From: JANQHS01 sp965267505
GTDB lineage: Bacteria > Bacteroidota > Bacteroidia > Cytophagales > CCMP332
Length of the DNA stretch: 64,000 nucleotides
Direction of reading: 5' to 3'
Assembly: GCA_965267505.1 (NCBI GenBank)
Contig: OZ254081.1
Span: forward strand, 3,038,001-3,102,000
The translations under genes were made by a program, and so were the position numbers. This document shows positions 27,201 to 35,982 of this stretch, piece after piece (positions within the stretch are counted from its first letter, which is position 1; each line of letters begins with the position of its first letter). The notes under the pieces are model-generated. The model did not search any database. It was not told the DNA's origin and saw only the letters and a list, made by a program, of their open reading frames with translations.

Positions 27201-30200
27201 TTCCATAAATATCGGTCACTGATAATGTAACTACTTGAGGTCCTGTTTCTGTACAGGTAAAAGTATCTGGGTCTGATGTTATACTGGCTATTCCACAAGC
27301 ATCGAACGAACCATTGTTTATGGCAGGTGCATTGATTACTGCTATACCATTAGGGTCCAGTGGAACATTAACTGTTTGTGTTATAACGGTAGGAGCAACG
27401 GTATCTAGTACCGTAACAGTCGCAGGTCCGGTGTTAGAGTTCCCATTCTGATCGGTTACGGTTAGAATGACTCCATTAGGGCCGATATCCGAGCAATTGA
27501 AGTTATTGGGAGCAACAGAAAGGGTCGCAACACCGCAAGCATCTGCAGAACCATTATCAACCAATGCAGGGGCGAGGTTAACATTGCCAGCCGTATTCAG
27601 GTAAATATTGATATTCTGTGTTGAAACGCTTGGCGAAACAGTATCCAGAATATTGATTACCGCGGCGGTTGACCCGGAGTTTCCATTGTTATCATATGCG
27701 ATAAACGTCACAGGATTTGACCCGACATTGCTACAGTTGAAGGTCCTTGGTAATACGGAAACACTGTCAATCCCGCAGGCGTCAGAAGACCCATTTTCCA
27801 AAAGGTTTGGGTCAACCTGAATTGTTCCTGCTGGATTTAGGTATGCCGTAATATTTTGGGCATTGGCCACAGGACTTATAGTATCAAGAACCGTTATGAC
27901 AGCTGGAGCGGTGGACATGTTTCCTCCTGCATCTGTAACAGTTAAGATCACATTATTGGCCCCGGTTTCCGAGCAGTTGAAAACTGTTTGGCTAAGACTT
28001 CTTGTAATGCTACCACAAGCATCATTACTTCCATTATCAACTTGAGATGCGGATACTGAAACACTTCCAATGGGGTTTAGATATACCGTAATATTTTGAG
28101 CTATCGCAGTTGGCCCCACGGTGTCAACAACTGTTACGGTAGCCGTTCCATTTTTACTATTTCCATTGTTGTCGGTTATTGTAAGAGTTACTGAATTGGC
28201 TCCTATATCAGAGCAATTAAAGCTATTCGGGACAACTGCTCTGGTTCCAATACCACAAGCATCTGTAGATCCATTGTCGATTTGGGATGGAAGCAAAGTA
28301 GCACTACCGGTGCCATCCAAGTAAAGGGTAATGTTTTGAGTGATAACGTTGGGATCAACGGTGTCAATCACTGTAATGCTTGCATTATCGTTTGATGAGT
28401 TTCCGTTGTTATCTGTAACAGTTAAGACCACCCCGTTTGCACCCACATCTCCACAATTAAAGTTGCTTTGGTCAATTGAAATCGCGTTTATCCCACAAGC
28501 ATCAGAGGAACCATTATTTATGCTTGCCGCTGCAACTGTGGCATTACCTGCAGGATCAAGATAAACTGTAAAATTCTGTGCAACAGCAGTTGGACTTATC
28601 GTATCCAAAACAGTAACCGTGGCAATGCCTGAACTTGGATTTCCCTGGCTGTCGGTAGCTGAAAGAGTAACAACATTGGATCCGGTATCCGTACAATTGA
28701 ATGTATTTGGAGCGACCCCAAGAGAAATGGGGCCACAAGCATCATTACTTCCATTATCCACATCAGCTGTAGTAATTGAGGCTGTACCTGCAGGATTAAG
28801 ATAAACGGTAATGTTTTGAGTAATTATTGTTGCTCCTGTTGTATCAAGAATCGTGATAATGGCGGAAGCTGAACGACTATTCCCATTGTTATCTGTAACC
28901 TGCAGGCTTACATTATTAGCCCCAAGGTTTGTACAATTAAAGGTGTTAGGTGTGAGGATCAATGTATCAATCCCACAGGCATCGGTAGAACCATTATTCA
29001 CAGAGTCAGCGGGCACAACAATGTTTCCGGAACCATCTAAATAGGCTGTTATGTTTTGGGTAGCAGCCAATGGCCTTACAGTATCCAGAACGGTTACGAT
29101 TGCAGGAGTGGAGCCGATATTTCCATTATTATCGATTGCGCGGAAAAGAACTGGATTGGCTCCTAGATTAGCACAGCTAAAAGTTCGCGGAAATACCGAA
29201 AGGCTATCTAACCCGCAAGCATCAGAGGATCCGTTTTCCAACATTGCTGGTGTAATAGAAACGAAGCCAGCAGGGTTCAAATAGACAGTAATGTTTTGAG
29301 CCACTGCAATGGGACTAACTGTATCAAGGACAGTGACGGTTGAATTATCAGTATCTGAATTGGTGTAATTATCCGTTGCGGTCAAGGTTACAGTATTCGA
29401 ACCAACATCTGAACAATTGAAATTTGTTTGAGACAGGGAAAGGGAGGAAATCCCACAAGCATCTGTGCTTCCGTCATCAATATCAGCAGCTGTAAGAGTT
29501 GCGAGGCCAGCTGGATTTAAATAAATGGTAGTATCCTTTGCAATTACATTTGGACTGGTATTATCTGCTATGGTAACAATAGCTGAACCGGTATTGCTAT
29601 TGCCACTATAATCATAGGCGGTCAGCGTAACTGGATTTGGTCCAATATCCGCACAGGAGAAGGTTCTTGGAAAAACACTAAAGGAATCTATAGCACAGTT
29701 GTCGAAAGAAAAGTTATTAACCAAGGTGGCCGGTATGGTTACTGTACCTGTCGCGCCTAATGGTACAGAAACGTTTGTGGTGTTTACAGTAGGTGAGATT
29801 GTATCCAGAACCGTAACAATAGCTGCAGCAGAATCCTCATTTCCATTAATATCTCTCAGTGATAAATAAATTGTATTGGCCCCAGTATCTGAGCAATTAT
29901 AAAATGACTTACTGATTGATAAGGCTAGAATCCCACAATTGTCGAAGGAGCCGTTGTCGACATCAACGGGTGTAACGTTGGCAATTCCAACGGCGTTTAG
30001 ATAAACCGTTACATTTTGTGTAATAACAGTTGGCTTGGTGCTGTCTATCACATTGACAACTATGGGAACTGTCCTGGAGTTTGAAGAGGAATCCGTAACC
30101 ATAAAGGCACGGTTTCTTGGCCCAATATTCCCACAAGTGAAGAAATTCCCACCAATGATAGTCATTGATTCAATTGCACAATTGTCCTGGCTTGCAGAGT

Positions 30201-32238
30201 CAACATCAGCAGGACTAATGAAAACGTTACCCGCAGGAGTCAAATATGCGTTGATAGTGGATTTTGGAATTGGAAGTGGACGTATGGTATCCAGGACGGT
30301 GACTATGGCTGAGGCAGAATCCATATTACCACTTGTATCAGAGGCAATAAGCTGTATGGTATTTGCTCCACGATCGCTACAATCAAAGGAATCCTGACTT
30401 AAGCTTAAAATAACAGGACTACAAACATCGGAGCTACCATTGTCAACCTGAGCAGCAGTTATTTTGACTTTTCCCAGAGTATCAAAATATGCCGTGATAT
30501 TCTGAGAAATAACCATAGGTGGAAAAGTATCTCTTACGTTTACGATTAAACCTTGAACTCGAGCGTTGGATGAAGAATCAGTGACTGTATAAGTGACTGT
30601 ATTTGCACCAATTTCCGAACAAGTGAAATTTGTAGTTCCCAAGACTCTGCTCTCAATTCCACAGTTATCCCGACTCGCGGAATCCACATCCATTGGGGTT
30701 ATGGTAACGGTACCAGCAGCATTCAGGAAAACTTCAATGTTTGAATAGGGAATAATTAATGGACTAACTGTATCAATTACCGTTATTGTTGCTGGTGTAG
30801 AATCAATATTGAGTCCTGCATCAGTTACGTATAATTGAACCAAATTTGGTCCTCTTTGCAGGCAGTCGAAAGAGTCAAGACTTAAGGAAATTGAGATTGG
30901 CCCACAGTTATCGCTACTCCCATTATCAACCTGAGCAGCAGTTATTTTCACTTTACCAGAAGTTTCTAAATAAGCATTAATGTTCTGAGAAACCGCAGTT
31001 GGTGGAAAAGTATCAATAACATTAACTGTGATTGTTTGAGTCCTTGAATTTGATGAAGAATCTGTAACCGTAAGGTTAGTGGAATTTGCTCCAACATCGG
31101 AACAGGTAAAATTTGATTTCGACAGCATGATTGTCTCTATTCCACAGTTATCTTGGCTAGCAGAATCGACATCAGTAATCGTAATCGTACCAATTCCTCC
31201 TCCGTTCAGATATACCTCAACGGTCGAGAATGGAATAATTACCGGCTTTATCGTATCAAGGACTGTTATGATAGCAGCGGAGGAATCTAGGTTTCCTGCT
31301 GTGTCCGAAACGATCAAATGGATCAGGTTCGCTCCACGGTCCAAGCAATCAAAAGAATCTAGACTAAGACTCAGGCTTACTGGCCCACAATTGTCTGAGC
31401 TGCCGTTATCAACTTCTGTTGGGGTAATTTTGACCTTTCCAGAAGAATCTAGGTAAGCGTTAATGTTTTGGGTAACCGGTATTGGTCGAAGGGTGTCAAT
31501 TAAGGTGATTTCAAACGAATCGACACTCACGCGGCCATTATTATCCATCACCGTAACCCTTACAATGGTATCGGATTGGATGGTCGTTCCGGGTAGGGGA
31601 GATTGTGCAAAACTCAGAGGAGGACAAAAATTATCCACTGAAAAGAGGGCAGTAAAATCAGCCATCGTATAGGAGCAAGTTGCTCCTAAGCCAATGGTTG
31701 TATCCGATGGGCCCCGGATTGGCATTATTAAAATAGAATCAAGGCTGGTGATCGTAGGGACTATTGTAGGGAAAGAGTCCTCTTCTGTTGTGAGGACATT
31801 AGCAAAATTGGATCCTGAAGCGGTTCCTTGATTGGTAAGGATGGTGACCCCGGGATAAATAATCTGATTAAACCCTAGAAGGAATTTTATTCTGGCTGTA
31901 TCTCCATCACCGATCCTATCCAGATCTACACTAATGGTTACATCTCCTCCTGTATTACCAGTAACCACTGTTCCCTGAGATGCTGCAACAGACCCAACAA
32001 CCAAGCTGGCATTAGCATCCGGGATGAGATCAAATGAAACATTTCTTGCTGTATCCGTCCCTACATTCCTAACAACTACCTGGAATTGGACAGTATCAAA
32101 GCATTGGCCTACGAAAAAGCGATCCTCCAAGAATGCCTCTACCACGGGTTGAGCAAATGCTTTGGGCAGGAGCATTGGAACGGTATTCAAGCATACCAAC
32201 AGGATAAGTAAGAATGGAAGCCTTCCCAGTTTGAACAT
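24205..32238 (-). CDS. Giant repeat adhesin with gliding-motility (T9SS type B) C-terminal domain
   Basis: This surface protein has about 2,677 residues. In order it carries a signal peptide (ends KAFAQ), a DUF11-like domain (about 35-160), one HYR-like domain, 26 tandem repeats of about 80 residues (2,083 aa in all), a divergent HYR unit, an Ig-like region and the C-terminal domain PIKGFSPNNDGVNDYW...FNRWGNLVF seen in SprB-type gliding adhesins. Most repeats carry two cysteines (DACG and FxC) that may form a disulfide, plus Asp/Asn motifs likely to bind calcium. A TTG start 11 codons upstream is possible but would bury the signal peptide. It is co-transcribed with the PorP-OmpA gene. Confidence 0.88.
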   Translation of the reverse strand: MFKLGRLPFLLILLVCLNTVPMLLPKAFAQPVVEAFLEDRFFVGQCFDTVQFQVVVRNVGTDTARNVSFDLIPDANASLVVGSVAASQGTVVTGNTGGDVTISVDLDRIGDGDTARIKFLLGFNQIIYPGVTILTNQGTASGSNFANVLTTEEDSFPTIVPTITSLDSILIMPIRGPSDTTIGLGATCSYTMADFTALFSVDNFCPPLSFAQSPLPGTTIQSDTIVRVTVMDNNGRVSVDSFEITLIDTLRPIPVTQNINAYLDSSGKVKITPTEVDNGSSDNCGPVSLSLSLDSFDCLDRGANLIHLIVSDTAGNLDSSAAIITVLDTIKPVIIPFSTVEVYLNGGGIGTITITDVDSASQDNCGIETIMLSKSNFTCSDVGANSTNLTVTDSSSNSRTQTITVNVIDTFPPTAVSQNINAYLETSGKVKITAAQVDNGSSDNCGPISISLSLDSFDCLQRGPNLVQLYVTDAGLNIDSTPATITVIDTVSPLIIPYSNIEVFLNAAGTVTITPMDVDSASRDNCGIESRVLGTTNFTCSEIGANTVTYTVTDSSSNARVQGLIVNVRDTFPPMVISQNITAYFDTLGKVKITAAQVDNGSSDVCSPVILSLSQDSFDCSDRGANTIQLIASDTSGNMDSASAIVTVLDTIRPLPIPKSTINAYLTPAGNVFISPADVDSASQDNCAIESMTIIGGNFFTCGNIGPRNRAFMVTDSSSNSRTVPIVVNVIDSTKPTVITQNVTVYLNAVGIANVTPVDVDNGSFDNCGILALSISKSFYNCSDTGANTIYLSLRDINGNEDSAAAIVTVLDTISPTVNTTNVSVPLGATGTVTIPATLVNNFSFDNCAIDSFSVFPRTFSCADIGPNPVTLTAYDYSGNSNTGSAIVTIADNTSPNVIAKDTTIYLNPAGLATLTAADIDDGSTDACGISSLSLSQTNFNCSDVGSNTVTLTATDNYTNSDTDNSTVTVLDTVSPIAVAQNITVYLNPAGFVSITPAMLENGSSDACGLDSLSVFPRTFSCANLGANPVLFRAIDNNGNIGSTPAIVTVLDTVRPLAATQNITAYLDGSGNIVVPADSVNNGSTDACGIDTLILTPNTFNCTNLGANNVSLQVTDNNGNSRSASAIITILDTTGATIITQNITVYLNPAGTASITTADVDNGSNDACGPISLGVAPNTFNCTDTGSNVVTLSATDSQGNPSSGIATVTVLDTISPTAVAQNFTVYLDPAGNATVAAASINNGSSDACGINAISIDQSNFNCGDVGANGVVLTVTDNNGNSSNDNASITVIDTVDPNVITQNITLYLDGTGSATLLPSQIDNGSTDACGIGTRAVVPNSFNCSDIGANSVTLTITDNNGNSKNGTATVTVVDTVGPTAIAQNITVYLNPIGSVSVSASQVDNGSNDACGSITRSLSQTVFNCSETGANNVILTVTDAGGNMSTAPAVITVLDTISPVANAQNITAYLNPAGTIQVDPNLLENGSSDACGIDSVSVLPRTFNCSNVGSNPVTFIAYDNNGNSGSTAAVINILDTVSPSVSTQNINIYLNTAGNVNLAPALVDNGSADACGVATLSVAPNNFNCSDIGPNGVILTVTDQNGNSNTGPATVTVLDTVAPTVITQTVNVPLDPNGIAVINAPAINNGSFDACGIASITSDPDTFTCTETGPQVVTLSVTDIYGNVGIGTETVIIIETVPPVAVSQNFTAYLDPTGNVNITGADIDGGSSDNCALDTLLARPNQFDCAERGANPVWLVVSDLFGSKDSALATVTVVDTVGPNVITQPATLYLDASGNATLNANQVDNGSNDPCGVAGYSVWPNTFSCADTGANVVSLTVTDNDGNSRSGPATVFVRDTISPNIQTQTTNVYLNFGGVATLNPLDIDNGSSDACGIASRVVVPTSFNCLTVGPQTVNYLVTDFAGNSSFAQVTINVIDTIKPVPFSQNVTAYLDASGSVTVNPSDLNNGSLDACGVTGFSLDQSIFGCSDVGPNNVILTVSDPSLNSDTSHAIITILDTISPQVITQNVNLYLDANGLGVITPSMIDNGSIEACGLASSVLDIDSFFCSDVGANTVMLTLTDNNGNSSSATATVTVIDTVSPNVVTQNITVYLNNSGMVSIMPTDLDNGSSDACGIDSLSLSQRTFDCSHVGPNQVSLLATDNNSNVGSGQATVTVLDTLRPIIISRDDTVYLDGSGNAIITSAQVNNGSTDNCSVSLSLSDSLFDCMDIGNNLISLNGIDPSNNTNFSSVVITVLDTVSPTLMLQDITVYLDGSGSASISAADIDLGSSDNCSLDPLVLDTAQFDCSMVGANIVTVQGSDPTGNTSIQSITVTVIDSISPTITCPSNISQGNDPGQCGAQLSIAVPVNIDNCSVLSFSNDYNSTQDASDFYPVGLTQVTYMIEDVNGNQNSCSFSVEIIDNEIPDASQAGPDQVVCKDDAVLSGNIPGMGIGAWTLVSGSGQIDNSNSPQTNVNQLGLGQNVFEWSITGPCSINRDTVEIELVLLTVAASASDLDVLDGDQVQLDASTNVGNNGDFIWTPSLGLDDPTIQAPLLTAIQTTTYVVTYTDTQGCSNSDSVVINVTEVNKLDPIKGFSPNNDGVNDYWRIRGASNFPNNEVNVFNRWGNLVFKETGYDNLTKVFDGRSNQLDTWGSNELPEGTYYYTIDPGDGSEAISGSVVLKR
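25249..31497 (-). repeat. Array of 26 tandem 240-bp coding repeats
   Basis: The array spans 6,249 bases. By my count 22 units encode exactly 80 residues; units 2 and 4 have 81, unit 6 has 82 and unit 25 has 79, summing to 2,083 codons, which matches the span. Each unit reads roughly D-T-x-x-P...Q-N-I-T-x-Y-L...D-N-G-S-x-D-A-C-G...F-x-C...D-N-N-G-N-S. DNA copies have diverged, so the array is old rather than freshly amplified, but the 240-base register is kept. Confidence 0.9.
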
Positions 32239-32422
32239 CAAGCTTTTCTCTGTCAGGATTTCAGCCTGCAAATTTCGGTAATTCTCTTCGGTTTTGGGTT
32301 AATACGGCGGGAAACAATAAAGGTTATCCGTTTACGAGCATTTTTTTAAACAAATCATGCAAATGCGAAAATTTTACTCGCTCCATTTCTATTTTTAAGT
32401 ATTATCCGAATAGATTTCTGAC

Positions 32423-33685
32423 ATGAAATGTACCGCCTTACTATTCTCTAGCTTTATCGTTCTTTCCTCATGCGCAACAGTTTTTACCGGGACCACTCAA
32501 ACTGTTATGCTTAATTCTTCACCCCAAGGGGCCAGAGTTTATGTAAACGGAAAGGATACCGGAAAAGACACTCCGTGTTCTGTCAGAATAAAAAAACGCC
32601 AATTTGCATCAAGTAATAATGCCAGCAATGAAATAGTCTACAAATTCAAGAAAGACAACTACCAAGAAGGCATAATTAATGATATATCGACATACAATCC
32701 TTTGGCAGCTATTAGTTGGGTATGCTATGTGGTACCTGGTTTCGTGGATGTAGCAACGGGAGCAACCAGGATGTTTAAAACTTCCATTACGGCGAATCTG
32801 AATCCCATTTCTTCAGGTTCCACTGATACAGTTTATAAAATAGTCACGGTTCCCAGTACTAAACAAGCTTATGTCTTCAAAAGGAAATCAGATGTTGATC
32901 GAAATATCCCAAAAACCGGGAGTCCTGATAATTATCGATTTGCGCTGATCATTGGAAATGAAGACTATAGCTCAAAGCAAATGGACCTCAATTCTGAGAT
33001 TAATGTGGATTTTGCGCGGAATGACGCCAGTGCATTTAAGGAGTATGCAACAAGCACTCTGAGAGTTCCGGAAAAAAATGTTGTCTTCTTGACCGATGGA
33101 ACCACTGGTCAAATGAATCAGGCCATTTCTAAAATGAACTTAATCTTGAAAAACACCTCCGGCAAAGCAGAGGTACTTGTTTATTATGCGGGACATGGAT
33201 TGCCGGATGAGGTCACCAAAGAACCGTATTTAATGCCGGTCGATGTTAGTAGCAAGAATGCATTTGATGGCATCAAGCTATCAGAGATGTACTCTAAGCT
33301 TACAGAATACCCCTCAAAAAGGATTACTGTGTTCATAGATGCCTGCTTCTCGGGTGGAGCAAGAAACCAAGGTCTTTTGGCCGCAAGAGGCGTCAGAATT
33401 CAGGCTAATTCAAACGCTCTAAAGGGAAATGTGGTGGTATTTACGGCCAGTTCTGGAACTCAGTCCTCCTTGCCCTATAAACAACAAGAACATGGGCTTT
33501 TCACATATTACCTATTAAAGAAATTTCAGAAAAGCGGTGCTTCAATAACTTATAGTGAAATGTCAACCTACTTAAGTGAGAACGTTGGTTTACAATCAGT
33601 TATGATCAATGAAAAGGAGCAAAATCCCCAAACAAATGTAAGCCCTCCAATTCAAGAAGAATGGAAGGATTATACTTTTGAATAG
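32423..33685 (+). CDS. Caspase-family (C14-like) lipoprotein with PEGA domain
   Basis: This 420-residue lipoprotein has lipobox LSSC (Cys17), a PEGA domain (about 27-85, NSSPQGARVYVNGKDTG), a short hydrophobic stretch near 95-112, and a caspase-fold peptidase domain (about 168-400). The catalytic dyad is His258 in YYAGHG and Cys308 in DACFSGG, both intact. The position suggests an outer-membrane or periplasmic metacaspase-like protease; its target is unknown. It stands alone. A TAGATTTC box (one mismatch to TAnnTTTG) ends four bases before the ATG. Confidence 0.88.
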   Translation: MKCTALLFSSFIVLSSCATVFTGTTQTVMLNSSPQGARVYVNGKDTGKDTPCSVRIKKRQFASSNNASNEIVYKFKKDNYQEGIINDISTYNPLAAISWVCYVVPGFVDVATGATRMFKTSITANLNPISSGSTDTVYKIVTVPSTKQAYVFKRKSDVDRNIPKTGSPDNYRFALIIGNEDYSSKQMDLNSEINVDFARNDASAFKEYATSTLRVPEKNVVFLTDGTTGQMNQAISKMNLILKNTSGKAEVLVYYAGHGLPDEVTKEPYLMPVDVSSKNAFDGIKLSEMYSKLTEYPSKRITVFIDACFSGGARNQGLLAARGVRIQANSNALKGNVVVFTASSGTQSSLPYKQQEHGLFTYYLLKKFQKSGASITYSEMSTYLSENVGLQSVMINEKEQNPQTNVSPPIQEEWKDYTFE

Positions 33686-33695
33686 CTTTTAATTT

Positions 33696-34316
33696 TCATC
33701 GAAAGGATACCTCACCTGTTGCCACATCATACAGAGCACCCAGGATTTTAATTCTTCCCTCGCTTTCTAGATTTCTTAAGACTTCACTCTCGTTGCGAAT
33801 TCTTTCCAATGTATGATCAATATTGAGATCCACCACGTTTTGTACAAAATCAGGATTGTCGCCGTCTCGATTTTCAGTGGTCTGAGTCTCCTTTTCTATC
33901 GCCGGCTTTATTTTTTCAAGGAGCCCAGTAAGATTACCCAGTTCAGCTCCACTACAAGCTCCCTTTACCGCGCCACAACGCGTGTGACCGAGAACCACAA
34001 CCAGCTTAGTACCAGCTAATTGAGTCGCAAATTCCATGCTTCCCAGAATATCGTTATTTAGAATATTTCCAGCTATTCTTACAGAAAAAATATCCCCAAT
34101 TCCTTGGTCAAAGATCAATTCATTTGAAACTCTAGAATCAATACACCCCAGTATTGTTGCGAAGGGGAACTGGCCTGAAGCTGTTTTATTGACCTGTTCC
34201 AATAGGTTGCGTGATTCCATATTCTTCTGAACAAACCTTCCGTTGCCATCCTTTAATGCCTGGAGAGCCGATTCTGGAGTCATTTGATCCTGTGTGTCTT
34301 TTGATTGGGTGATCAT
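33696..34316 (-). CDS. Beta-class carbonic anhydrase
   Basis: The protein has about 206 residues and all beta-carbonic-anhydrase signatures. Counting from a TTG three codons upstream, the zinc ligands and their partners are Cys61 and the Asp63/Arg65 dyad in GCIDSRVSNE, and His114 and Cys117 in GHTRCGAVKGA. It interconverts CO2 and bicarbonate in the cytoplasm. The ATG at 34316 is preferred over that TTG. A SulP transporter lies at 54.5 kb, too far for an operon but possibly functionally linked. Its stop lies ten bases from the convergent caspase gene. Confidence 0.92.
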   Translation of the reverse strand: MITQSKDTQDQMTPESALQALKDGNGRFVQKNMESRNLLEQVNKTASGQFPFATILGCIDSRVSNELIFDQGIGDIFSVRIAGNILNNDILGSMEFATQLAGTKLVVVLGHTRCGAVKGACSGAELGNLTGLLEKIKPAIEKETQTTENRDGDNPDFVQNVVDLNIDHTLERIRNESEVLRNLESEGRIKILGALYDVATGEVSFR

Positions 34317-34438
34317 AGGGAACAATCTTTAGTTGGTTCATCGATTTAAAACACCAAAATATCATTTCTTCACAAAAGCGGTTACAGGAAAGCCTGATTC
34401 TTGACATGAGAAGCTATGAAAGGCAGGCAAAAGGGACT

Positions 34439-34984
34439 TTAGCTTTTATTCAGCCTGGCATAGATCAAGGCATTAGAAAAGCCGGAAGGCGATTTTATAT
34501 AATCCTTCAATTCGCCTTCAAATAAGAATTCGCGTTTCTTTAATAAATGTATTGAAGCCTTATTCTCTTTTCTGACAAAAGCTTCAATCCTATGAATCCC
34601 TAATTCCTGCAAAGCATAATCAAAAACCAGGTCTAAGCATTTGGACATGATCCCTTTTCCCCAATGATCCGGATGCACCATATAACCTATCTCCGCTTGT
34701 TCATGGTCTGGAACAATTCTCCAATAGCCTACATATCCAATCATTTTGGGGTCATTTTTGGAGCAGATTGCCCAGTTTATGCCTTTTCCGTCTTCAAAAG
34801 CTTGATTTCCCTGATCGATCTTGGACATCACTTCTTCTGCGCTTTCTTTTCGGTAATTGAACAAATAGGGAAACATTTGATTATGGGTTCGCATTCCATA
34901 AAGATCATCCGCATCTGCAGATACTAACCTTCTGAGATGGACCCCATCTTTCGAAAGTTCAGGAAAAACCTGGGGGAAATTCAT
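34439..34984 (-). CDS. GNAT-family N-acetyltransferase (RimJ/RimL-like)
   Basis: The protein has about 181 residues, with VHLRRLVSADADDLYGM at the start, EIGYMVHPDHWGKGIMSKCLDLVFDYA (the acetyl-CoA loop) near residue 105 and HRIEAFVRKENKASIHLLKKREFLFEG, the usual RimJ/RimL ending. Such enzymes acetylate protein N-termini or small amines; the target is unknown. The ATG at 34984 lies one base after the stop of the tryptophan dioxygenase gene and is preferred over an earlier start that would overlap it. The two genes form an operon. Confidence 0.88.
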   Translation of the reverse strand: MNFPQVFPELSKDGVHLRRLVSADADDLYGMRTHNQMFPYLFNYRKESAEEVMSKIDQGNQAFEDGKGINWAICSKNDPKMIGYVGYWRIVPDHEQAEIGYMVHPDHWGKGIMSKCLDLVFDYALQELGIHRIEAFVRKENKASIHLLKKREFLFEGELKDYIKSPSGFSNALIYARLNKS

Positions 34985-34985
34985 A

Positions 34986-35951
34986 CTAGAGTTCAATTGG
35001 AGAGTCAAGGATCTTGTGCCCTTCTATATTTGTTTCGCCCCAGCCGTCCAATTCTTCCTTAGTCCACAATTGCGGAAAGAAAATCCTTCTCTGGTACTTT
35101 GGGAGCATATATTTCTGCCATTCAGATCCTCCGGTGGCTTCAGCGGTTTTTTGACCACTTTCAAGGTAATGTCTTGCTGCCGCAAAATGCGCCAATACCC
35201 ATTTTACATTTACTGTATGGTCATAATGCCTCATGGCGTTTTGGAGGCCAACATCCAATCGAACTTCGTTTGGCAATTTCATAAAGGTCAGATCAAGATT
35301 ATTCTGATTGTATTTCTTCATGAAATGAATAAAATCGCCCATATAATGCTCCTCAAAAAGATTTAGAAGAGTAGTTTTTTCCCCTGTGTTATAATTCTTT
35401 CCAGCAGCCTGCCAATACAAATGATTGTAAGCATTTTCAAATGGGGTGTTGCGGTCTATGGTATTTCTGAACCGGGCATCAATAAGGTTTATGAGGTCCG
35501 TACTGGCAAATTCGATCATTCGATACTGTGCACTTTGAAACCCGGAAGCGGGAGTGAGGGTATCCCTGAATTTCATGTACTGCTCGACCTCCATTCCGTC
35601 CTTCATTATTGAGAAGGATTCGGTCAGAACATCAAAATACCTGCTTATCCGTCCCAGTCTTTCCGAGAAAAAATCCGGACTAAGGGAGTCCTGAAAACAG
35701 ATCTGATCGATCTCCCAGAGAACCATTTTGAACAGCAACTCATTGATCTGATGGTACATGATGAAGACCATTTCATCCTTATGGGTTGTTCTTGGAATTT
35801 GGAGGTTTAATAAGGCATCCGTATGGATATAATCCCAATAGGTAATAGGTTTTGCATTGAGCAAGCCTTTCAAGTGTGTCTCGGTACTTTGACCAAGAGA
35901 TTCTAGTTTTTTATCGATCTCCTCTAAGATCTTTTTGCGGTCATCATTCAT
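34986..35951 (-). CDS. kynA: Tryptophan 2,3-dioxygenase
   Basis: This 321-residue haem enzyme opens the indole ring of L-tryptophan to N-formylkynurenine. Family blocks are TYWDYIHTDALLNLQIPRTTHKDEMVFIMYHQINELLFKMVLWE across about residues 35-80, SGFQSAQYRMIEF near 140 and a C-terminal RHYDHTVNVKWVLAHFAAARHYLES with the conserved histidines. No kynureninase or kynurenine 3-monooxygenase gene is adjacent, so the rest of the catabolic pathway lies elsewhere. It is followed after one base by a GNAT gene. Confidence 0.93.
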   Translation of the reverse strand: MNDDRKKILEEIDKKLESLGQSTETHLKGLLNAKPITYWDYIHTDALLNLQIPRTTHKDEMVFIMYHQINELLFKMVLWEIDQICFQDSLSPDFFSERLGRISRYFDVLTESFSIMKDGMEVEQYMKFRDTLTPASGFQSAQYRMIEFASTDLINLIDARFRNTIDRNTPFENAYNHLYWQAAGKNYNTGEKTTLLNLFEEHYMGDFIHFMKKYNQNNLDLTFMKLPNEVRLDVGLQNAMRHYDHTVNVKWVLAHFAAARHYLESGQKTAEATGGSEWQKYMLPKYQRRIFFPQLWTKEELDGWGETNIEGHKILDSPIEL

Positions 35952-35982
35952 GGTTGCCTAAATTAATCAGGATGGAAGATTT

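Noticed and set aside
25249..31497. The 240-base periodicity could be read as a CRISPR-like or satellite array
   Set aside because: The period is coding, keeps one reading frame through 26 units, and copies are diverged in DNA but conserved in protein. There are no short identical repeats with unique spacers.
26648..31672. Many plus-strand open frames opposite the adhesin repeats
   Set aside because: They recur at the repeat period, have repeat-derived composition, and match no family; they are antisense shadows of the adhesin gene.
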